Shown: one piece after another, positions 1 to 8,969 of the stretch
Position numbering within the stretch: position 1 is the stretch's first letter
Layout of the letters: every line of letters begins with the position of its first letter
Assembly (NCBI GenBank): GCA_001824135.1
Contig: MHWM01000032.1
Coordinates: forward strand, 1-35,718
Direction: 5' to 3'
DNA: 35,718 bases
Source of the DNA: Candidatus Zambryskibacteria bacterium RIFCSPLOWO2_02_FULL_39_14
GTDB lineage: Bacteria > Patescibacteriota > Minisyncoccia > Phycocordibacterales > Zambryskibacteraceae
The notes under the pieces: generated by a model
The model's database searches: none
What the model was told of the DNA's origin: nothing
What the model saw: the letters and a program-made list of their open reading frames with translations, nothing else
Made by a program: the position numbers and the translations under genes

Positions 1-1
1 G

Positions 2-1195
2 GATAAATTAATTGATAACAATTTTAAAGTATCTACTGATACTAGAAAAGATGTAGCAAATTCTATATTCTTTGCTATAAAAGGAGACAACTTTGATGGC
101 AATACTTTTGTCGAAACAGCTTTAGAAAAAGGTGCCACTGGAGTTGTAACAGAAAATCCTAAATTTAAACAAAAGCCACACATATATGTCGTCGACGATG
201 TTCTAGATACATTACAAAAATTGGCTAAAAGATACCGCGAGACTTTCGATATCCCGATCATCGCTATCGGTGGGTCTAATGGTAAAACAACTACTCGAGG
301 ATTAGTCAATCAAGTATTACAAACTCGCTACAAAGTATATTCAACCGAAGGTAATTTAAATAACCACATTGGTGTACCTCTCTCTATTTTATCTATGGAT
401 AAATCTTCAGAAATAGGGGTATTTGAAATAGGAGCCAATCATTTAGGTGAACATACTAAACTTTTGGAAATCCTAAATCCAACTCATGTCTTAGTAACTA
501 ATAATGGTATGGACCACTTAGAAGGATTCGGTTCACCGGAAGGCGCAAGAGAAGCCAATGAAGAAATCATTACTTGGGCAGATAAGCATAAAGCGATTGT
601 CATTAAAAATAAAAATCATGAACTTGAGATCAACTCTCCCCTACCCTTGGCTATCTCTTGGGAAGGAAAAAGATATCAGACAAATCTGGCTGGTAATTAT
701 AATTTAGAAAATATTAATTGGGCATTGTCTGTCGGAGCTCAATTTCAAATCATTGATAAAGAAGAGACTCTTGAGGCTATAGAGAGATACAAATCCCTAT
801 CGCAAAGATCACAATTAGTGATTAAAGACAATAACAAATTTATCGTCGATTGTTATAACGCTAATCCAACTAGTATGATGTTAGCACTAAAGAGTTTTGT
901 GGACTCGGTTAGTCACCCAAGAGGTATCATATTGGGAGATATGCTAGAGCTTGGTGAATACGCTGGTAAAGAACATAAGAGGGTTGTTAAATTTATCGCG
1001 GAGCAAAAGTTTGATGTAATAGTACTTATTGGAAAACTTTTTAAAAAAGCTGTGGAAAAAACGGGTCTCAAACATGTTTGGTTTGAGGATTCTGCCACAG
1101 CCAAAATTTGGTTCAGAACACAAGCATTTGATAATTACACTTTTTTATTGAAAGGTTCAAGAGGGATAAAAGTAGAACAAGTTATAGAGACTTAG
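2..1195 (+). CDS. murF: UDP-N-acetylmuramoyl-tripeptide--D-Ala-D-Ala ligase (MurF), 5' end missing
   Basis: MurF adds the D-Ala-D-Ala dipeptide to the UDP-MurNAc-tripeptide in the cytoplasm, the last soluble step of peptidoglycan precursor synthesis. The frame is open from base 2, giving 397 visible codons, so the true start lies outside the window. A TTG at 221 could be mistaken for the start, but the upstream codons are already Mur N-terminal domain (STDTRK, then IFFAIKGDNFDG). The ATP loop GSNGKTTT sits just after codon 221, followed by the Mur central domain (NNHIGVPLS, EIGANHLGE) and the C-terminal domain (VDCYNANPTSM, LGDMLELG). It is the only + strand gene and converges on the minus-strand cell-wall operon. 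No terminator hairpin is visible in the 39 bases after its stop. Confidence 0.93.
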   Translation, partial: DKLIDNNFKVSTDTRKDVANSIFFAIKGDNFDGNTFVETALEKGATGVVTENPKFKQKPHIYVVDDVLDTLQKLAKRYRETFDIPIIAIGGSNGKTTTRGLVNQVLQTRYKVYSTEGNLNNHIGVPLSILSMDKSSEIGVFEIGANHLGEHTKLLEILNPTHVLVTNNGMDHLEGFGSPEGAREANEEIITWADKHKAIVIKNKNHELEINSPLPLAISWEGKRYQTNLAGNYNLENINWALSVGAQFQIIDKEETLEAIERYKSLSQRSQLVIKDNNKFIVDCYNANPTSMMLALKSFVDSVSHPRGIILGDMLELGEYAGKEHKRVVKFIAEQKFDVIVLIGKLFKKAVEKTGLKHVWFEDSATAKIWFRTQAFDNYTFLLKGSRGIKVEQVIET

Positions 1196-1234
1196 CTCCC
1201 CTATTATTCCAGACTACCAACACTGAATCATTTA

Positions 1235-1345
1235 CTACTTATCCAAAAGAGACGACCACCATTTGAAAGAAAAGTTCATTAAAAGATAGGCTGGAACATA
1301 AATTGGAGCAAGTAGAAAAAATAAGATGAATCTAATAATTTTCAT
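1235..1345 (-). CDS. Very small membrane protein (36 aa), unannotated candidate
   Basis: This 36-codon frame begins with ATG 5 bases after the stop of the preceding 72-aa gene and ends in TAG. The product is a single hydrophobic segment (about residues 4-24, rich in I, L and F, with an internal PxxxP) between a short basic N-terminus and a tail with two tryptophans (KWWSSLLDK). That is the pattern of a one-pass membrane peptide. It would be the last gene of the murG/gltX/M23 operon. No SD is visible. No family is recognised, and the support is composition plus tight spacing only. The alternative is untranslated 3' sequence. Confidence 0.5.
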   Translation of the reverse strand: MKIIRFILFFLLAPIYVPAYLLMNFSFKWWSSLLDK

Positions 1346-1350
1346 ATAAA

Positions 1351-1569
1351 TTAACTTGACTGTCTAAATTCAAGTATTTTTTCCCAGATGAAAAAGATAG
1401 GGATTCTTATATAAGACCAACTGATGTTTAATATATTTTTAATATACTCTATAGTATTTCTCCCCTGTTCTGAATCGGCAGCATCAAAAATAGACCAATC
1501 TAAAAAATATTTAAGAGCCGCCAAGGCTATAATAATCAATATAAGCAAACCTATAAATCCTCTATTCAT
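1351..1569 (-). CDS. Small membrane protein (72 aa), unknown function
   Basis: A hydrophobic N-terminal helix (about residues 4-23, LLILIIIALAALKYF) is followed by a polar stretch with DAADSEQGR. A second amphipathic or hydrophobic stretch follows (about 47-66, WSYIRIPIFFIWEKIL). It starts at ATG 12 bases after the stop of the M23 peptidase gene and so is probably co-transcribed with it. No homologue with a known function is recognised. Its position at the end of a murG-gltX-M23 operon makes an envelope role plausible, for example as a partner of the peptidase, but this rests on context alone. Confidence 0.72.
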   Translation of the reverse strand: MNRGFIGLLILIIIALAALKYFLDWSIFDAADSEQGRNTIEYIKNILNISWSYIRIPIFFIWEKILEFRQSS

Positions 1570-1581
1570 AGACCTATTTTA

Positions 1582-2859
1582 TCAAAGAGAAGGAAGATAA
1601 GCGAGTGGATCAAGATAAGCATCTGTGCTGGCAAGAGGAATATATATATTATGACACCCTGAACCTGTATCCTTATATCTCTGAGATGTAAATGGGCTAA
1701 TCTTCACCCCCTGAGATGCATAGAGACCGATATGAAGATGTGGTCCGGTAGAATTACCTGAACCATATACTCTTGGATATCCGCCTGAATATCCTATTAT
1801 CTCTCCTCTTTTGACATTCTGACCCGTCTTTACCACAGATGCTGACAGATGAGCATAGATACTTGAAAGACCATTATCATGCTGTATAAATATCCAGCGA
1901 CCATAGGAGTAACAACCTTTTTGGTCATCGGTATTGGCTTCCCCTTTCACAATACCAGCATCCATAGCCATAATTGGTGTACCTTGTGAAGCTCTGAAAT
2001 CAACTCCGTTATGATATCTTGTTGGTCGAACACCAAAAGTATCAGTGACAAAAATTTTAGATAAAGGCCAAGCCAGCAAACCATGTTGTAATTTTGGAAT
2101 AAGAGTTGGATCTAAAGCAAACTGTAATTCAGATTCCAACCTAAAAAGATCCTCTTCAAACTCCTTTTGACGCGCCAGATTTTCGGCAAGCATTTTTTGA
2201 TACTCAGCTTCTTTATTTTTAGTTTCAGTCAATAATTTTTCTTTAGCCTTCTGATTTTCTTCAACTACAGATTTCTGCCCACTCAATTGATCTTGTAAGC
2301 TCAATTGTTCTTCTTTTACTTTCTCTTTCTTTGCTTTCTCTTGGTTTAGTGCTTTACGAGTCTCGCGTAAATCTTTTATCTCTTCTTCCAATCGAGTATT
2401 GAGATCCTCAAGTCTATTTCTATCTCCCCAAATATCTGAAAGTTTAGTAGTTGCTAAAAGATTAAGTAGAAGCGGTCTGGAATCGTAATCAGATAGTCTT
2501 GTAAGAGTATCAGCGATAGCTCTCCGATGTATAACTATTTGTTGTTCTTTCTCATTCATAGTATTTTCAAGCGATTTAATAGTGAGATTAGTGGAAGAAA
2601 TTTTTGACTGTGTGATATTGATATCAGAAGCTAACTTTTTCCTAGTAGCATCAAGAGACTTGACAGCACCACCGAGAGTCTGGGCTTCTTTGTTTACCGC
2701 TTCTAACTCAATCTGAAGCCTCTTTTGTTCTTCAAGCAGAATTTCTCTCTCTTTTCTAACATTATCAATCTGTTTTTCTAAATCACTCGGATTAGCTGCG
2801 CTCAGAATCATCGGTACAAATAAAAATAAAAAGAAGATATTAGAAAATCGTAGTTTCAT
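1582..2859 (-). CDS. Secreted coiled-coil M23 (LytM) peptidoglycan endopeptidase, EnvC/NlpD-like
   Basis: The 425-aa product has a cleavable-looking signal sequence (residues 1-21, ending ILSAA). A long coiled coil follows (about 25-245, dense in E, K, Q and L). The C-terminus is an M23 metallopeptidase domain (about 265-400). The zinc-site residues are intact: H283 and D287 in YHNGVDF, H337 in IYAHLS, and H374/H376 in GPHLHIG. This differs from EnvC-type activators, whose LytM site is degenerate, so the enzyme is predicted to cut peptide cross-links itself. Its start overlaps the gltX stop by 4 bases (ATGA), implying coupled translation. Placement beside murG, ftsW and mraY suggests a role in septal cell-wall splitting. 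Confidence 0.9.
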   Translation of the reverse strand: MKLRFSNIFFLFLFVPMILSAANPSDLEKQIDNVRKEREILLEEQKRLQIELEAVNKEAQTLGGAVKSLDATRKKLASDINITQSKISSTNLTIKSLENTMNEKEQQIVIHRRAIADTLTRLSDYDSRPLLLNLLATTKLSDIWGDRNRLEDLNTRLEEEIKDLRETRKALNQEKAKKEKVKEEQLSLQDQLSGQKSVVEENQKAKEKLLTETKNKEAEYQKMLAENLARQKEFEEDLFRLESELQFALDPTLIPKLQHGLLAWPLSKIFVTDTFGVRPTRYHNGVDFRASQGTPIMAMDAGIVKGEANTDDQKGCYSYGRWIFIQHDNGLSSIYAHLSASVVKTGQNVKRGEIIGYSGGYPRVYGSGNSTGPHLHIGLYASQGVKISPFTSQRYKDTGSGCHNIYIPLASTDAYLDPLAYLPSL

Positions 2860-3746
2860 TTATTTCTTACCTTATCGAGATTAAAATGCTTCCTATTTAC
2901 CCAAGCCAATTTCTTCTCATCAAAAATAGCTCCACCTTTATGAACACGCGAAATATCAAAGACTTTTATCAATTCATCTAGAGTAAAGATTTCCTGATTA
3001 GTACCAGGATTCCAACCAAGAAGCGCAAGGTAGTTTATAATGGCTTGTGGTGAATATCCTTTGTTTTTATAAGTATCAATCCAAACTGCCTCACCATGTT
3101 TCCTCTTCGACAACTTAGAACGATCTGACGCCAATATAAGTGGTAAATGTGCATATATAGGACGAGTAGCCCTAATTGCTTCTTGAATTAATATTTGACG
3201 TGGTGTATTTGATATTCCATCTTCACCACGAATGACATGGGTAATCGCCATTTCATGGTCATCGACTACTGATGCGAGATGATAAAGAGGCTCTTCCAAA
3301 CTCTTGGCGACAACAAAATCACCAAGTTCAGTCGTATCAAACTCGACACTACCGCGCACTAAATCTTCGAAGACGACTTTCTTATTAGGATTCTTCAACC
3401 TGATAACTTCATTTCTTTGCCCTGCTTCTGTTACTTCTTCTTTTGAAATATAAACAAAGCCACTATCAAGCATTTGCTTTAAAAATTTCTTATATATATC
3501 TTCTCGCTCTGATTGTCTATACAATTCATCGTGTTCTAAACCAAGCCAGATCAGTCCGTCTAAAATATTCTGTTCGAATGCTTTAGTAGAACGTTCTCTA
3601 TCTGTATCATCTATGCGTAAAATGAATTTTCCTCCACGTTGTTTAGCAAAAAGATAATTAAATAAAGTGGTACGTGCCGTACCAATATGAAGATTCCCTG
3701 TCGGCGATGGTGCCATACGCACCACTATGTTATTTTTCGATTTCAT
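2856..3746 (-). CDS. gltX: Glutamyl-tRNA synthetase, short form without anticodon-binding domain
   Basis: This class I synthetase attaches glutamate to tRNA. The signature MAPSPTGNLHIG lies at residues 11-22 and the KMSKS loop as KLSKR at 211-215. The intervening sequence (LRIDDTDRERS, HVIRGEDGISNTPRQ) is GluRS-like, not like the queuosine-modifying GluQ-RS. The protein is only 296 aa, against about 470-500 for typical bacterial GluRS. It stops after the stem-contact region (EKKLAWVNRKHF), so the helical anticodon-binding domain is absent. The insertion in the catalytic domain that often carries zinc ligands is also shortened. The stop overlaps the next gene's ATG, so this is a clean gene end, not a frameshift. 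It overlaps murG by 17 bases. Identity is firm; tRNA specificity is uncertain. Confidence 0.88.
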   Translation of the reverse strand: MKSKNNIVVRMAPSPTGNLHIGTARTTLFNYLFAKQRGGKFILRIDDTDRERSTKAFEQNILDGLIWLGLEHDELYRQSEREDIYKKFLKQMLDSGFVYISKEEVTEAGQRNEVIRLKNPNKKVVFEDLVRGSVEFDTTELGDFVVAKSLEEPLYHLASVVDDHEMAITHVIRGEDGISNTPRQILIQEAIRATRPIYAHLPLILASDRSKLSKRKHGEAVWIDTYKNKGYSPQAIINYLALLGWNPGTNQEIFTLDELIKVFDISRVHKGGAIFDEKKLAWVNRKHFNLDKVRNK

Positions 3747-4863
3747 GACTTAGAGCAATTTTAAGAATTTCCTCTGCGACTAAATGCGCGGCTTCTGGTT
3801 TATAGAAAGCTTTTGCGGCTGCCTGCATCTTTGCCCTTTCTGTTTGATTTGTTACCAATCGTTCTATCTCTGAAGCCAATATGTTGTGAGTGAAGTTGTT
3901 TTCTTCTACCACTTCACAAGCTCCAGCGCGAGCGTAGGCAAAAGCATTTTGCCTCTGGTGGTCACCATTTGATTTGACAATCGGTATAATAATAGAAGGT
4001 ACTCCCCATGCTGCTATCTCGAAGATAGTAGAGCCAGCACGAGAAACCACCACAGAAGCCGCCCCAGCAGCCATGCGTAAGGTCAAGGGATCTAGATAAT
4101 CAAAGGCTTTATACCTGTCTTTGTGAGTGGAATTGAAGAGTAGTGCTTCTGCCATATCTTTGACTTCTTTGATATTGTTTTTACCCGTCTGATGAATGAT
4201 GGCATATTTTTCTACCAAGTTTTTTAAACCTTCAATAACGGTATTATTGATCTTTCTTGCTCCTTGTGACCCACCAAGCACTAGTATTAGTGGTATATTT
4301 TCTTCTATCTTTAAATACTCGTGGGCTCCAGCATGAATAGGATTAGCGATATCTTTACGTATAGGATTACCTGTAAAAGCCACTTTCTCTTTAGGAAAAT
4401 ATTTAGAAGTTTCTCTATAAGAGACAGCCACCCGAAGAGCATACTTCCCTGCCCAGAGATTAACACGACCAGGCACCATATCAGACTCGTGTATGACTAC
4501 CGGGATGCGTAAAATATATGCTGAAAACAATACTGGAAAACTAGCATACCCTCCTTTACCAAACACAACGTCAGGATAGAGTCTATAAACCATAATAAGC
4601 GAAGTTAGAATCCCCCACCCTGTTTTAAAAATATCAAAGAAATTTAAGAACGAGAAATAACGGCGAAGTTTACCAGCACTATTTTTCTTGTAAATGATGC
4701 CGTGCTCATAAAGTACTCCTGGGTTATAAGGAGTAGGAGACATATAAAACAGCTCCAGTTCTAAAAGTTTCTTCTCTTTGGCAAGATTGTTGAGTTCTTC
4801 GGCAATAGAGATTATCGGGTAGAAATGTCCTCCGGAGCCACCGCCAGTAAATAAAATACGCAT
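3730..4863 (-). CDS. murG: UDP-GlcNAc:lipid I N-acetylglucosaminyltransferase MurG
   Basis: MurG converts lipid I to lipid II on the inner face of the membrane. The 377-aa protein starts with the family signature GGGSGGHFYP (residues 7-16). It continues with the acceptor half (VVFGKGGYASFPVL, IPVVIHESD) and the UDP-GlcNAc-binding half (LGGSQGARKIN, VVSRAGSTIFEIAAWGVPSI). Length and domain order are normal for a GT28 enzyme. It starts 2 bases after the ftsW stop and overlaps gltX downstream. The order mraY-ftsW-murG follows the classical dcw cluster and indicates one transcription unit for precursor synthesis and division. Confidence 0.97.
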   Translation of the reverse strand: MRILFTGGGSGGHFYPIISIAEELNNLAKEKKLLELELFYMSPTPYNPGVLYEHGIIYKKNSAGKLRRYFSFLNFFDIFKTGWGILTSLIMVYRLYPDVVFGKGGYASFPVLFSAYILRIPVVIHESDMVPGRVNLWAGKYALRVAVSYRETSKYFPKEKVAFTGNPIRKDIANPIHAGAHEYLKIEENIPLILVLGGSQGARKINNTVIEGLKNLVEKYAIIHQTGKNNIKEVKDMAEALLFNSTHKDRYKAFDYLDPLTLRMAAGAASVVVSRAGSTIFEIAAWGVPSIIIPIVKSNGDHQRQNAFAYARAGACEVVEENNFTHNILASEIERLVTNQTERAKMQAAAKAFYKPEAAHLVAEEILKIALSHEIEK

Positions 4864-4865
4864 TT

Positions 4866-5966
4866 TTATGATTCTCTAGCTCTAGAAATAGATAGAATGA
4901 TACCCACTTCAAGCAGAGTAATGAAGAGAGAAGTGCCACCGTGGCTGACAAATGGTAAAGTAATGCCCGACAGTGGAACTACTCCAAGCATGGCACCAAT
5001 ATTGACGAATGCTTGGGAGACTATCATTATAACAATTCCTACTACTACCAGTCTAGCAAAGACTGTAGATGCCACGGATGCAATCTTCAGACCTCGTGTG
5101 GCAAAAAGCACAAATACCAGAAGTAGAAATATTGAACCAACAAAACCAAATTCTTCAGCCGCTACAGCAAAGATTGAATCGCTTACCGGTTCAGGAAGAT
5201 AAGTAAATTTTTGTACACTTTGACCAAACCCGCGACCAAACAATCTGCCAGAACCAATAGCTATAAGAGATTGGCGCACCTGATAACTTGCTCCTAAAAC
5301 ATCAGACTGAGGATTAAAGAAAGTAGTTATACGTTGCATGATATAAGGTCTAGTAAAAGCTAGAAAAGTAATACCTATAAGACCAGCTAAAACAACCATA
5401 AGAACATGGCGCCACTGTCCTCCGGCTGTGATAAACATGGCCAGACCTGCTATGATGATTAAAACAAGATTATCTGTATCCGGTTGTTGCAAGAGAAGTA
5501 CTGCAGAAATAGTAAATAAAATGACAAGAGGTAAGAAACCCCAGTATAAAGTCTTAATCTTATCCTTAACTCCAGAACTCCAAGCCGCAAAGTAAATAAT
5601 GAAGGCTAGTTTCAGTATCTCTGATGTTTGGAAAGTGACAAAACCAAGCGCAATCCAACGCCTAGCTCCAGCATGTTCCAGACCAATACTTGGGAAAAGG
5701 ACTAAAATGTTGAGAATGATAGCGATTACAAATAAATAAAAAGCATATTTTTTCCAGATTTTATAATCCAGACGCGAAGCCACTATCATAGCCAAAGTCC
5801 CCAAAAATAGACCAAAGACCGTCTGGGAGAAAGCAATACTAGAATAATTAGAACTTTCTTTAGCAAGAAGACCTAAAGATGCAGAACTGAATATAAAAAA
5901 ACCAGTCACTATTAAGATAATAGAAATAAATAGAAAAGGTTTATCTACTTTCGCCCTTGACGCCAT
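4866..5966 (-). CDS. ftsW: SEDS-family peptidoglycan glycosyltransferase FtsW
   Basis: This polytopic membrane protein (366 aa, roughly ten hydrophobic segments) belongs to the SEDS family, which polymerises lipid II. Family landmarks are AGARRWIALGFVTFQTSEILKL, the extracellular loop ending SDSIFAVAAEEFGFVG, and the late motif LPFVSHGGTSLF. RodA is closely related; adjacency to murG and mraY favours FtsW. The cognate class B PBP is not in the window. A 97-base gap separates it from mraY. That gap carries an extended -10 (TGTTATAAT) 11 bases before the ATG, so ftsW-murG-gltX-M23 probably has its own promoter. Confidence 0.93.
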   Translation of the reverse strand: MASRAKVDKPFLFISIILIVTGFFIFSSASLGLLAKESSNYSSIAFSQTVFGLFLGTLAMIVASRLDYKIWKKYAFYLFVIAIILNILVLFPSIGLEHAGARRWIALGFVTFQTSEILKLAFIIYFAAWSSGVKDKIKTLYWGFLPLVILFTISAVLLLQQPDTDNLVLIIIAGLAMFITAGGQWRHVLMVVLAGLIGITFLAFTRPYIMQRITTFFNPQSDVLGASYQVRQSLIAIGSGRLFGRGFGQSVQKFTYLPEPVSDSIFAVAAEEFGFVGSIFLLLVFVLFATRGLKIASVASTVFARLVVVGIVIMIVSQAFVNIGAMLGVVPLSGITLPFVSHGGTSLFITLLEVGIILSISRARES

Positions 5967-5977
5967 AATTACCGCAG

Positions 5978-5986
5978 ATTATAACA
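5978..5986 (-). promoter_or_regulatory. Extended -10 promoter element for ftsW
   Basis: The minus strand reads TGTTATAAT, a perfect extended -10 (TGnTATAAT), ending 11 bases before the ftsW ATG. No good -35 is visible at 16-18 bases. The predicted transcript start leaves only about 4-5 untranslated bases. The same nonamer occurs before the EamA-like gene at 20076-20084. Confidence 0.6.
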
Positions 5987-6063
5987 TGATGAGTATGGGT
6001 GGAATAATGCAATTCTTTCGCAAAGATAGAACTTTTACAATTTTTTAATAAAAACTATCAAAA

Positions 6064-7110
6064 CTAACTCACTAGAACTAAGATGACGCCAACAATAGCA
6101 GAGATTACAGAGACTATCCAGTAGCGCATCACTACCTTCTCACGTGGCCAACCAAGAGCTTGAAAATGGTGATGAAGTGGAGCCACTTTGAATACTCTAT
6201 AGCCGTTGAAAAATTTATATACATATATCTGGATAATATCTGAGGCAGTAGTAGCTGCTAGAGGTAAGGCAATTATGGGTAATAAAAGCACTGAATCCGT
6301 CAAGAAAGCAATAACTGACAAAACGACAGTAAGAGCCATCATTCCAGTCTCTCCCATATAAAACCGTGCCGGCGGTACATTGAACCATAAGAATGCCATA
6401 ATACCTCCTGCGATAGCGCCTGAAAGAGCAGAGATATCCACTTGATTATTAACAAACGCAATAACTGCAAAGGCAGTGAAAACTGGAGCCAGCACTCCCC
6501 CAGCCAACCCATCAAGACCGTCAATTACTGATGTAGAGAAAGTAGCAAGCATTACTATGATAAAGAAAGGTATGAACAAAATACCAAGATACAAATCACC
6601 ATTGAAAGGAATGTTTACAGAATCAAAGTCAAGTTTATAGTAAAACCATAAGCTGATGATGATACCAATAAGAGTGACTAGGATTATCTTTATCTTGCGA
6701 TAGATAAGAGCATCTTGGGCATATTTACCGTATCCATATATATGCACAAGATCATCAACTAATCCTATAAAAGCCGCAAAGAAAAAGGCTCCTAAGGGTA
6801 CCAAAGTCTGACTTCTTGAGAAAAAGTTTAGTTTCTCTGTTACTTCTGACGGAAATAATATTGATAAAATATAAATGGCACAAACAGTAAGGAGTACAGA
6901 CACCCATATTATAATTCCCCCAACTTTTGGCGTACTGAGCTCATGTTCAGTATTGTGAATGTTTTTAAAAGCTTCAGAAGTATCCGCATCAGTCCTTGGC
7001 GACCTCTTCCACATCTTGTATTTGTAGAAATAACTAGTGAAAAACGGCGTGATAGAAATACCGATAAAGAAAGTGAGTGCAGTTGGTAAAATTATTTTTA
7101 GTATATCCAT
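6064..7110 (-). CDS. mraY: Phospho-N-acetylmuramoyl-pentapeptide transferase MraY
   Basis: MraY transfers phospho-MurNAc-pentapeptide to undecaprenyl phosphate to form lipid I in the membrane. The 348-aa protein is polytopic and carries the catalytic sequence SVIDGLDGLAGG, the MGETGMMAL loop and the HHHFQALGWPREKVVMRYW segment typical of bacterial MraY. An acidic insertion near the N-terminus (TDADTSEAFKNIHNTEHE) precedes the STPKVGG motif. The gene starts one base after the asnB stop, so the two are translated from one message. Downstream is a 97-base gap with a weak AT-rich inverted repeat (GATAG/CTATC) and the ftsW promoter. Confidence 0.95.
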   Translation of the reverse strand: MDILKIILPTALTFFIGISITPFFTSYFYKYKMWKRSPRTDADTSEAFKNIHNTEHELSTPKVGGIIIWVSVLLTVCAIYILSILFPSEVTEKLNFFSRSQTLVPLGAFFFAAFIGLVDDLVHIYGYGKYAQDALIYRKIKIILVTLIGIIISLWFYYKLDFDSVNIPFNGDLYLGILFIPFFIIVMLATFSTSVIDGLDGLAGGVLAPVFTAFAVIAFVNNQVDISALSGAIAGGIMAFLWFNVPPARFYMGETGMMALTVVLSVIAFLTDSVLLLPIIALPLAATTASDIIQIYVYKFFNGYRVFKVAPLHHHFQALGWPREKVVMRYWIVSVISAIVGVILVLVS

Positions 7111-7111
7111 T

Positions 7112-8965
7112 TTATTGACGTTTTATAAATATATTGTACCAGAGAGAGAACACAAAGAGGAGGTATATTTTTCGGGAATTATCGGTTTTTTTTATTAAAT
7201 GATCATCTATCAGTTTTTTGATATACGAGATATCCATATGACTTTTTACATATGGATTATCAAGAATAGTGTCATACACATCAGCTCGCTCATTTGTAAA
7301 CCAATTTTTCACAGGTGTTGGAAAACCGAGTTTCTTTCTATTACGTACAGATTCTGGTAATACGTTTTTAAAAGCTTCGCGCAAGAGATATTTTGTAGTA
7401 CCATGCCAACCTACAAACTTCCATTTAAATCTATCTGGTAAAGTTCTTGCCAGATGCGCCACTTCAATATCAAGAAACGGAACTCTTAGTTCAAGTGAAT
7501 GCGCCATTGTCATTTTGTCAGCTTTGGCTAATATATCACCTATAAGCCAAGTATGGATATCTACATACTGCATCTTGGTTGAGTCACTTAACCCAATAGT
7601 CTGCCGGTAAATAGAATCTAGAGACAAAAAATCAATCCTATCTCCTCTCCATAGTTTTTCAATTTCTTTTCTATCAAAAATAGAGCCATTGAAGTATTTC
7701 TGACCAATATACCAATCTTCGAGCTTCATACTGACTCTACGCAAATAATTTTTACCAAAAAATTTGAATGGCAATTCAAGAAATATTTTTATAATTTTTT
7801 TTGGAACCCATAAAAGTTTTTGTGAGTAAAATGGTGTAAGATATATATTGTACCCGCCAAACAATTCGTCAGAACCCTCACCAGATAAAACAACTTTTAC
7901 ATGTTTAGCTGCTTCTTTAGCCAGAAAATAGAGTCCCAAAGCTGACGGGTCAGCTACCGGTTCATCAAAATGCAAGATAGCTTTAGGTAATACCTCAAAA
8001 TACTCTTTAGGACCAATAGTAATTTCATGATGATCTGTACCAAGTGGTATAGAAGTCTCCTTAGCTTCCATACTTTCGCTTAAAGAATCAAAGCCTACAT
8101 TAAATGTCTTTATCTTTCTTCCACCTCTGATTTTTTGCATTAAAGTAGCAATAATACTTGAATCTATACCACCAGATAAAAATGAACCGACTGGAACATC
8201 GGCTATCATATGACAGGCCACAGAATCTTGCATGACTGCTAAAATTTTCTTTGCGGTTTTACTTTCATTAAGAGAATTATCTTGTTTAAATTCAAATTGC
8301 CAATATCTTTTCTTTTCAGATACACCTGTATTCAAATCTATACTTAAAAAGTGAGCGGGTGGAAGTCTAAAAATATTTTTAAAAAATGTTTCTTCAAGAG
8401 GATTATATTGAAAAGAAATATAGTTGAAAACTGCCGCATCATTGGTCTCAGGTAGAAAATTTTCTAGTGCTAGAAAACTTTTTATCTCAGAAGAAAATGC
8501 GATGATATTATTGCTTTTTTTAAGATAATAAAGTGGTTTAATACCGAAAAAATCTCTAGCAAGAATAAGTTTATGCTCTTTTTTATCATATATAGCTATA
8601 ACGAACATGCCTCTTAAATATTGGAATGCCTGCAAACCATATACTTCAAACATAGATAGAACTACTTCAGTATCGCTCTCTGTCTTGAAACATTTTCCCT
8701 TAACTTTGAGTTCTTCACGAAGTATCTTGTAATTATAAATCTCTCCGTTAAAAAATATAAGAAATCTGTCGTCAAAAGAAGTAATGGGTTGTTTACCGTG
8801 AGCTAAATCAATGATAGAGAGTCGTCTCATACCAAGACCAAGATAATCATCAATAAAGAAACCATCATCGTCAGGGCCACGATGAGATATAGCGTTTGTC
8901 ATTTGGCGAATAGATCTATCCTTATCTTTAATTTCCTTACCTAATATACCTGTAATGCCACACAT
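7112..8965 (-). CDS. asnB: Glutamine-hydrolysing asparagine synthase-type amidotransferase (AsnB family)
   Basis: The protein has 617 aa. Cys2 of the N-terminal MCGITGI is the class II glutaminase nucleophile, with SHRGPDDDG (27-35) and NGEIYNY (73-79). The synthetase domain carries the ATP pyrophosphatase loop SGGIDSS (264-270) and GEGSDELFGGY. In the family this enzyme moves ammonia from glutamine onto an aspartate carboxyl. Some AsnB homologues instead amidate the meso-diaminopimelate of peptidoglycan. The gene is sandwiched between dacA (4-base gap) and mraY (1-base gap), so a cell-wall substrate is a fair alternative to free aspartate. The sequence alone cannot separate the two. Confidence 0.92.
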   Translation of the reverse strand: MCGITGILGKEIKDKDRSIRQMTNAISHRGPDDDGFFIDDYLGLGMRRLSIIDLAHGKQPITSFDDRFLIFFNGEIYNYKILREELKVKGKCFKTESDTEVVLSMFEVYGLQAFQYLRGMFVIAIYDKKEHKLILARDFFGIKPLYYLKKSNNIIAFSSEIKSFLALENFLPETNDAAVFNYISFQYNPLEETFFKNIFRLPPAHFLSIDLNTGVSEKKRYWQFEFKQDNSLNESKTAKKILAVMQDSVACHMIADVPVGSFLSGGIDSSIIATLMQKIRGGRKIKTFNVGFDSLSESMEAKETSIPLGTDHHEITIGPKEYFEVLPKAILHFDEPVADPSALGLYFLAKEAAKHVKVVLSGEGSDELFGGYNIYLTPFYSQKLLWVPKKIIKIFLELPFKFFGKNYLRRVSMKLEDWYIGQKYFNGSIFDRKEIEKLWRGDRIDFLSLDSIYRQTIGLSDSTKMQYVDIHTWLIGDILAKADKMTMAHSLELRVPFLDIEVAHLARTLPDRFKWKFVGWHGTTKYLLREAFKNVLPESVRNRKKLGFPTPVKNWFTNERADVYDTILDNPYVKSHMDISYIKKLIDDHLIKKTDNSRKIYLLFVFSLWYNIFIKRQ

Positions 8966-8969
8966 AACA

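Noticed and set aside
2856..3746. gltX as a pseudogene or frameshifted gene
   Set aside because: The stop overlaps the ATG of the next intact gene and no anticodon-domain sequence is found in other frames downstream.
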